A DNA stretch of 64,000 nucleotides from Clostridia bacterium (GTDB lineage: Bacteria; Bacillota; Clostridia; Oscillospirales; Acutalibacteraceae): positions 1 to 64,000 of the forward strand of contig JAFTWB010000024.1 in the NCBI GenBank assembly GCA_017465505.1, written 5' to 3'. The translations under genes and the position numbers were made by a program. The notes under the pieces are model-generated. The model did no database searches. It saw nothing but the letters and a program-made list of their open reading frames with translations, and was not told the origin of the DNA. Below are positions 58,671 to 64,000 of this stretch, piece by piece (position 1 is the stretch's first letter; each line of letters opens with the position of its first letter).

Positions 58671-58865
58671 TTAACCGTTACAGCAGTTTTTCTTCACAAA
58701 GCTTCTGCAATCCGCACACTGCTTATCGGTGGGATTGGGCTCGTGAGTACCTACAACGATTTTGTCCAGCACACAGTAGCCCTGCTGATTGTTGTTATGC
58801 TTGCAGGAAAACACTGAGCACTGAATACTTCTGTTAAGATTTTGCATATTATCCATTTCTGTCAC
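58671..58865 (-). CDS. DUF1540 protein
   Basis: The 64-residue protein has the DUF1540 cysteine pattern C-SVFSC-KHNNNQQGYC...C-ADC-RSF near 17-56. The domain is a small metal-binding fold common in spore-forming Clostridia; its function is not known. The ATG has RBS AGAGGTGAC. It lies between spoVFAB and recD2 in a single-gene unit. Confidence 0.85.
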   Translation of the reverse strand: MTEMDNMQNLNRSIQCSVFSCKHNNNQQGYCVLDKIVVGTHEPNPTDKQCADCRSFVKKNCCNG

Positions 58866-58971
58866 CTCTGTGATTTTTGGCCTTAAGCCTGTTATTATTT
58901 TGAGCAGTAACCTTTAAATTATTCAGCACCAAAGTAAGGAGATTTTAATAATATAAGGTGGAGGTGACATT

Positions 58972-59307
58972 ATGTGGGAAATTATCGTCGGGTGTCTTCT
59001 GTGTATTTTTGCGGCAATCGGCATTGCTCATTTTATGAGGACATTGATTTTCTGCTTTTTTAAAGGGAACAAAGCAAAGTCCTATGTTATTATCGACCCT
59101 GACAAAAATCGTGAGGACCTTGAATACACCCTTCTTAACTGGGAGGCAAAGTGCGGTTTTTTAAGGGAAAAATCCTTGCAAAACATTATAATTCTTGACA
59201 AGGGCTTAAGCGAAGAAGATAAAAAACTTTGCAGGCTTTTTACCAAGGAAAAAGAGATTTTCAAAGTTTGTACTGTAGATGAGATTTTAAAAATTTTAAC
59301 TACATAA
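58972..59307 (+). CDS. Hypothetical membrane protein (111 aa)
   Basis: One N-terminal transmembrane helix (IIVGCLLCIFAAIGIAHFM) is followed by a cytosolic domain of about 80 residues with strand-helix alternation (SYVIIDPDKNREDLEYTLLN; NIIILDKGLSEEDKKL). RBS GGAGGTG. No family recognised. Stands alone before recD2. Confidence 0.65.
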   Translation: MWEIIVGCLLCIFAAIGIAHFMRTLIFCFFKGNKAKSYVIIDPDKNREDLEYTLLNWEAKCGFLREKSLQNIIILDKGLSEEDKKLCRLFTKEKEIFKVCTVDEILKILTT

Positions 59308-59394
59308 AGTAACGGATTTTTATTGTATAGCAACGGAAAATATATTATAATAAATTTATATAGACTTAAAAGTTTTTTCTTATGAGGAATTATA

Positions 59395-61596
59395 ATGGAT
59401 AACGATAAATTATACGAGCTTGACTGTACGGTTGAGCGGATTGTTTACAGAAACGAAGAAAACGGATACACGGTAATTGAAACCACCGCAGACGGCAATG
59501 AAATCACGGCGGTAGGCACAATGCCCGAGGTGTTTGAGGGTGAACACCTGCACCTTTTAGGTCGCTTTACCTCTCACTCAAGCTACGGCGAGCAATTCAA
59601 GGTAGACGCCTTCGAAAGTATTATGCCTACCACCACTTTGGGAATTTTGAAGTACCTTTCAGGCGGAGCGGTAAAAGGCATAGGTGCGGCAACTGCCTCA
59701 AGACTTATTAAGGCTTTCGGTGAAAACACCCTTGAGGTTATGAAAAACGAGCCTGAGAGAGTAGCCGCTCTCAAAGGAATCTCAAAGGAAAAGGCTCAGT
59801 CCTTTTCAGAGCAGCTTAAACGTGCGGTAAACATAAGAGATTTGATGGCTTACTTAAGCTCTTTTGGTGTAAGTACTCTGGAGGCGGTCAACGTTTACAA
59901 GGAATTTGGAAATGAAGCAATGGAGATTATTGAGCTTAACCCTTTTGCCTTGTGCCTGGGAGAAACAGGTATTTCCTTTGAAACTGCCGATATGATTGCT
60001 CAGAAAAAGGAAATCCCTTTTGACAGCGGTTTGAGAATCCGTGCAGGCCTTACTCACGTCTTAAAGCACAACACTCAGAACGGTCACACCTGTCTGCCTG
60101 AGGACAAGCTTGTAGCCACTGCCTCAACCTTTATGAACATAGAAGAAGAAAAAACTCTGGAAATTTTAGAGGAGCTTCTTACGGAAAATAACCTGGCAAG
60201 AGATGAAATAAGAGGCAGAAGTTTTATTTTCCTTCCGGAATATTACGAGAGCGAGGGCTACATTGCCGCTCGCCTTAAGATGATGTTACGTTTTCCTGCT
60301 CCTGCTTTCAGAGATACTCAGAATCAGATTGACATAATAGAAAGCAAAAATCGCATTACCTATGCCGGAAAGCAGAGAGAAGCAATTGAAAGTGCTCTCA
60401 ACAAAGGACTTCTTGTGCTTACAGGCGGACCCGGCACAGGCAAGACCACCACTCTCAACGCTATAATTGAGGTTCTCAGGTGCAATGGTCAGAAGGTGCT
60501 TTTAGCCGCTCCTACAGGCAGAGCTGCTCAACGAATGAGCGAGGTCATAGGCAGTGAAGCGAAGACTATTCACAGACTTTTAGAAGTACAGTGGGACAAA
60601 AACGACAGACCAGAGTTTAAGAAAAACGAACAACACCCCCTTGATTGCGACGCTTTGGTTTTAGACGAGCTTTCAATGGTGGATGATGAGCTTTTTGAAT
60701 CTGTGCTCAGGGCTCTCCCTATGGCTTGCAGGCTTATTCTTGTAGGCGACAGCGACCAGTTACCCTCTGTTGGTGCAGGAAATGTTCTTGCTGAGCTTAT
60801 TGCTTCCGGTGTCATTCCTGTTGTAAGTCTTGACAGAATTTTCAGGCAATCGGAGCAAAGCCTCATTGTCACTAACGCCCACCATATAGTAAAAGGCGAA
60901 ATGCCTGATTTAAGCCGCAAAGATTCTGACTTTTTCTTCCTTGGTGCAAACACTATGGCTCAGGCAAGAGATATAATCTTAAGTCTTTGCAATCAGCGAC
61001 TTCCAAAGACCTACGGAGTCAATCCTATCAGCGATATTCAAGTGCTTACCCCCGGCAAAAAAGGAGTGCTTGGCACTTTCGAGCTTAACAAGGCACTTCA
61101 GGAAGTCCTCAATCCCAAGGACGAAGAAAAGGACGAAATCACCTTTAACAACACCCTTTACAGAGTTGGCGACAAGGTTATGCAGGTAAAAAACAACTAC
61201 GATATCCTCTGGACAAAGTATTCGGGAGAATGTGGCGAGGGTATTTTCAACGGTGATATCGGTATTATTGAATCCATCAACAAGCCTCAGAGAATGATGA
61301 GGATTAAATTTGACGACAGATATGCAAACTACGACGCCGATTGTGCTATGAATCTTGAGCTGAGCTACGCCTGTACTGTGCACAAAAGTCAGGGCAACGA
61401 GTTTGAGTTTGTGGTGATTCCTCTTAAGAAGAATTCTCAGTTTCTTTTTTACAGAAATCTCCTTTACACCGCTGTTACACGAGCCAAAAGGATGTTGATT
61501 CTTGTGGGCGATGTGCAGACTGTCGAGTATATGGTAAACAACAACATCCGCACCCTGCGTTTCAGCGGACTTGCGGAGTTTTTAAAACGTGAGTGA
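59395..61596 (+). CDS. recD2: RecD2-type DNA helicase
   Basis: A 733-residue 5'-3' helicase acting in DNA repair and replication without RecBC. N-terminal OB-like domain (CTVERIVYRNEENGYTVIE), helix-hairpin-helix repeats (GGAVKGIGAATASRLIKAFG), Walker A GGPGTGKTTTLNAI near 344, DELSMVD near 424, GDSDQLPSVGAGN, and the C-terminal UvrD-like VHKSQGNEFEFVVIP. Its stop lies just ahead of the comF start, so the two are coupled. Confidence 0.95.
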   Translation: MDNDKLYELDCTVERIVYRNEENGYTVIETTADGNEITAVGTMPEVFEGEHLHLLGRFTSHSSYGEQFKVDAFESIMPTTTLGILKYLSGGAVKGIGAATASRLIKAFGENTLEVMKNEPERVAALKGISKEKAQSFSEQLKRAVNIRDLMAYLSSFGVSTLEAVNVYKEFGNEAMEIIELNPFALCLGETGISFETADMIAQKKEIPFDSGLRIRAGLTHVLKHNTQNGHTCLPEDKLVATASTFMNIEEEKTLEILEELLTENNLARDEIRGRSFIFLPEYYESEGYIAARLKMMLRFPAPAFRDTQNQIDIIESKNRITYAGKQREAIESALNKGLLVLTGGPGTGKTTTLNAIIEVLRCNGQKVLLAAPTGRAAQRMSEVIGSEAKTIHRLLEVQWDKNDRPEFKKNEQHPLDCDALVLDELSMVDDELFESVLRALPMACRLILVGDSDQLPSVGAGNVLAELIASGVIPVVSLDRIFRQSEQSLIVTNAHHIVKGEMPDLSRKDSDFFFLGANTMAQARDIILSLCNQRLPKTYGVNPISDIQVLTPGKKGVLGTFELNKALQEVLNPKDEEKDEITFNNTLYRVGDKVMQVKNNYDILWTKYSGECGEGIFNGDIGIIESINKPQRMMRIKFDDRYANYDADCAMNLELSYACTVHKSQGNEFEFVVIPLKKNSQFLFYRNLLYTAVTRAKRMLILVGDVQTVEYMVNNNIRTLRFSGLAEFLKRE

Positions 61597-61597
61597 T

Positions 61598-62263
61598 ATG
61601 AAAATCAAAACAAAATCAAAGCTGTTATCCATACTTCTGCCTGAAAGATGTCCTTATTGCAGTGCAGTAATAAAGCCCAACGAAACAGCCTGTGTCTATT
61701 GTTTGGAGAACTTGCCCAACGAGAATCTGCAAAAGAGCATTTTGGGAATTTACAAATTAACCGGTACAGTATATTATGAAGGCAAATACAGAAACGCAAT
61801 TCTGGGCATAAAAAGCGGTGAAGGGTTACAATTTGCTTATCAGTTAGGTGCACTTATGTGCGAAAAGCTGAGAGAGAACGTTGCTGAGCCCGACTTTGAC
61901 GTTATCACCTTTGTACCAATGCACAAAGATGACCTTATGAAAAAAGGCTTCAATCACAGCGAGGTGCTCGCCAAGGCTATAAGCGAAATTCTGGATATTC
62001 CTTGTGAAGCTCTTTTGAAAAAGACAAAGAAAAACAGTCCGCAACATAAGCTCCCTGCACATAAAAGAGCCAAAAATGTGGAGGGTGTTTACAAAGCCAT
62101 AAATAAAAGCCTTGTTAAAGGCAGAAAAATTCTTGTTGTTGACGATATAATCACCACAGGTCACACTCTTTCGGAGTGTGCAAGGGTACTTGAGGAAAAG
62201 GAAGCTAACAACATTCACTTTCTGACTTTTGCCGTTTCAATTCCAAAAAACGACTTGAAATGA
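61598..62263 (+). CDS. ComF-family phosphoribosyltransferase-like protein
   Basis: ComF proteins assist DNA uptake and replication restart in naturally competent bacteria. The 221-residue protein has the two CxxC knuckles CPYCSAV and CVYCLEN near 15-35, and the PRPP loop ILVVDDIITTGHTL near 181-194. I place the start at ATG 61598, one base after the recD2 stop; a GTG at 61589 would overlap recD2 by 8 bases. Confidence 0.88.
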   Translation: MKIKTKSKLLSILLPERCPYCSAVIKPNETACVYCLENLPNENLQKSILGIYKLTGTVYYEGKYRNAILGIKSGEGLQFAYQLGALMCEKLRENVAEPDFDVITFVPMHKDDLMKKGFNHSEVLAKAISEILDIPCEALLKKTKKNSPQHKLPAHKRAKNVEGVYKAINKSLVKGRKILVVDDIITTGHTLSECARVLEEKEANNIHFLTFAVSIPKNDLK

Positions 62264-62314
62264 TAGAAAAACTATAATATAATTTACACATTGGTTTTTG
62301 AAAGGAAGGATATT

Positions 62315-63331
62315 ATGGACATTGCACTTGATCTGGGAAGCTGTAACTTCAGGGTTTATCTTCCCGAAAAAGGCAAGGTTTTAGATGAACCCTCTGTTAT
62401 TACATACGATATTTTTGACAAAGACATTGTTGCCGCAGGCGGTGACGCATACAAAACCATTGGAAAAACCCCCACAAGACTTAAGACTGTTTTTCCTCTT
62501 GAGGGCGGTGTTATTGCTGAGCTGGATCTGGTAGAGGAGCTTATCAGTATTTTTCTCTCCAAGGTTACCACCAGCAAGGTAGTTATGCCAAGGGTTGTGG
62601 CTTGCATACCCGGAGAAATCACCGAGGTTGAAAAGCGAGCCGTAGTTAACGCAATCTCAAGCTTTGGCGTAAGAAGAGTTTATCTTATTGAGTCTGCAAA
62701 GGCGGCTGCTATGGGTGCTGAGATGGATATTATGAGTCCTCACGGCAGTATGATTGTAGACATCGGCGGCGGCACTACCGACATTGCAGTTATGTCCTTA
62801 GGCGGTGTTGCAGTGAGCAAAGCCATCAAAAACGCTGGCAAATATATGGACGGCGAAATCATCAAGTATGTCCGCAGAAAATATTCTCTCATTATCGGTG
62901 ACACAACTGCCGAGGAGTGTAAAAAAGCCATTGGTTGCGTTATGCCTCCAAAAGAAGAAAAGGTTTTCCGTGTTAAGGGAAGAGATTCTATGAGAGGTCT
63001 GCCCAGATATGTGGATATGAAATCCTCTGAGATTATGGAAGCTCTTGTTGAGCCTGCAATGAACATCATAAAGGGTATCAGAGAAGTTCTGGAGAAAACG
63101 CCTCCTGAGCTTATCGGTGATATTTACACCGATGGTATTACTCTCACAGGCGGACTTTCTCAGCTTGGCGGTTTTGCAGAGCTTATTTCTCAGCAGACAA
63201 AGCTTGACATCCACGTAGCTGAAAATCCTGCCGACTGTGTTGTAAAGGGTTGCGGTATGGCTATTGAATACGTTGCCGACGCCGAAAACAACGCCCTGAG
63301 CTCAGTAAATCCCCTTTTGGCGGCATATTGA
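62315..63331 (+). CDS. MreB/Mbl-family actin homologue
   Basis: Cell-shape actin that guides wall synthesis. The 338-residue sequence has LDLGSCNFRVY (phosphate 1, about 5-15), MIVDIGGGTTDIAVMSLGG (phosphate 2, about 146-164), EKTPPELIGDIYTDGITLTGGLSQL and LDIHVAENPADCVVKGCG near the end. Start at ATG 62315 behind AAAGGAAGG. No mreC or mreD follows, so it may be an Mbl- or MreBH-like paralogue rather than the main mreB. Confidence 0.93.
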   Translation: MDIALDLGSCNFRVYLPEKGKVLDEPSVITYDIFDKDIVAAGGDAYKTIGKTPTRLKTVFPLEGGVIAELDLVEELISIFLSKVTTSKVVMPRVVACIPGEITEVEKRAVVNAISSFGVRRVYLIESAKAAAMGAEMDIMSPHGSMIVDIGGGTTDIAVMSLGGVAVSKAIKNAGKYMDGEIIKYVRRKYSLIIGDTTAEECKKAIGCVMPPKEEKVFRVKGRDSMRGLPRYVDMKSSEIMEALVEPAMNIIKGIREVLEKTPPELIGDIYTDGITLTGGLSQLGGFAELISQQTKLDIHVAENPADCVVKGCGMAIEYVADAENNALSSVNPLLAAY

Positions 63332-63336
63332 TTATT

Positions 63337-64000
63337 ATGAAGAAATCTTTATTATTCTCCATAAGTACATTTTTGCTTCTTGCTTTTCTTCTTTCAGGTT
63401 GCGGTAAACTGACATCTCCCAAAGCTATGATAAAAGAAATAGAAGAAAAGCTTCCGGGCTGTGAGGTTACAAGTGTTAAAGAAAGCGAAAGCATTAACAC
63501 ATACACAGTAAAGCACAAGGATATAGAATTTAAAGTTTATAACGAACTGAACTCAGACGGTCTTTTCGGCGATTATGCTACCTTTTCCTCGGATTATTAC
63601 AAGGAAATCTTAAAAGAAGAAAGTGTACAGTCGCTAATCGAAAAATATGACATTTACTATGATGAGTTTTCGGATTTTGCCAAGCTAACGGCATATATTA
63701 CCGACTCTGAGGGACTGCGGAAAATTTACGATTTTCTGGAAGAACTCAGCGAAAGCATTTTTGAATATTTACCCGAAGAAGACTTTTACAGCGAAGATTT
63801 GTCTGTATCCGTTTATTATTTGGATGATGAAAACTGGATAACAACAGAGTTTATAGATATTCGTAAAGATTACAATTGGGATTATTTGTACACCACTTCT
63901 CTTATAGAAATCAAGGCAGATATAGAAGCAAGCACAGACGATGAGGCAGAAAGCAGAATTTTAAGTTCTGACTTTTTCACCAATGTTGACTATGACTCTA
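63337..64000 (+). CDS. Putative lipoprotein (partial, runs off the window)
   Basis: The frame opens with ATG 63337, 5 bases after the mreB-like stop, and stays open to the last base (221 residues). It starts with a lipoprotein signal (KKSLLFSISTFLLLAFLLSGC, cysteine at about 22), then acidic, Tyr-rich sequence with no motif I recognise. The mreB-like gene and this one are likely co-transcribed. The C-terminus lies outside the window. Confidence 0.7.
   Translation, partial: MKKSLLFSISTFLLLAFLLSGCGKLTSPKAMIKEIEEKLPGCEVTSVKESESINTYTVKHKDIEFKVYNELNSDGLFGDYATFSSDYYKEILKEESVQSLIEKYDIYYDEFSDFAKLTAYITDSEGLRKIYDFLEELSESIFEYLPEEDFYSEDLSVSVYYLDDENWITTEFIDIRKDYNWDYLYTTSLIEIKADIEASTDDEAESRILSSDFFTNVDYDS

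Overview
The window comes from the chromosome of a low-GC, spore-forming, starch-using Clostridia bacterium. The best fit is a gut Ruminococcus/Oscillospiraceae relative close to the Ruminococcus bromii type. This rests on a secreted type I pullulanase with a dockerin module (amylosome style), a bacterial glycogen operon, the spore genes cotJABC and spoVFA/spoVFB, a MurT/GatD pair, RNase Y, class I two-subunit fumarase with malic enzyme, and tmRNA/SRP RNA in Firmicutes-like settings. The assignment is inferred from gene content only; there is no rRNA in the window.

Layout. 1-3.6 kb: right end of a mobilizable element (MobV relaxase, large serine recombinase, small ORFs) that interrupts the spore-coat gene cotJC; its left end lies outside the window. 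3.6-4.5 kb: cotJA-cotJB-truncated cotJC and a DUF6472-type gene. 4.6-8.8 kb: dockerin pullulanase. 9-12.7 kb: ASKHA-fold protein and a three-gene ABC exporter. 12.8-15.4 kb: radical SAM protein and RNase Y. 16-17 kb: gap. 17.3-23.4 kb: glgB-glgC-glgD-glgA. 23.4-24.9 kb: a LytTR/DUF3021 pair bracketed by copies of a structured repeat. 24.9-28.6 kb: GatD-like/MurT and a lipid flippase.

28.7-42.0 kb is mostly accessory: a plasmid- or ICE-like remnant (MobC-like, XRE plus HipA-like kinase, ParR/ParM, cysteine-rich VLP protein, sigma-region-4-like protein, and a long non-coding segment with repeats), then acetyltransferases, a CPBP protease, two TetR-controlled units, a TnpV cassette and a DUF262/DUF1524 nuclease ending next to the 3' end of ssrA. 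42.1-46.3 kb: ssrA, smpB, recR, ybaB, dnaX and the SRP RNA. 46.4-64 kb: core genes for fumarase/malic enzyme, purC, pgi, a D,D-carboxypeptidase, ispD/ispF, dipicolinate synthase, recD2, comF, an MreB homologue and a partial lipoprotein.

How the genes connect. Pullulanase supplies maltooligosaccharides, pgi and gap run glycolysis, and glgBCDA stores surplus glucose as glycogen. The spore genes show that sporulation is, or recently was, part of the life cycle. That makes the recombinase-bearing insertion in cotJC the most interesting structure here: its layout recalls elements excised during sporulation, and the recombinase promoter appears to straddle the element/host junction.
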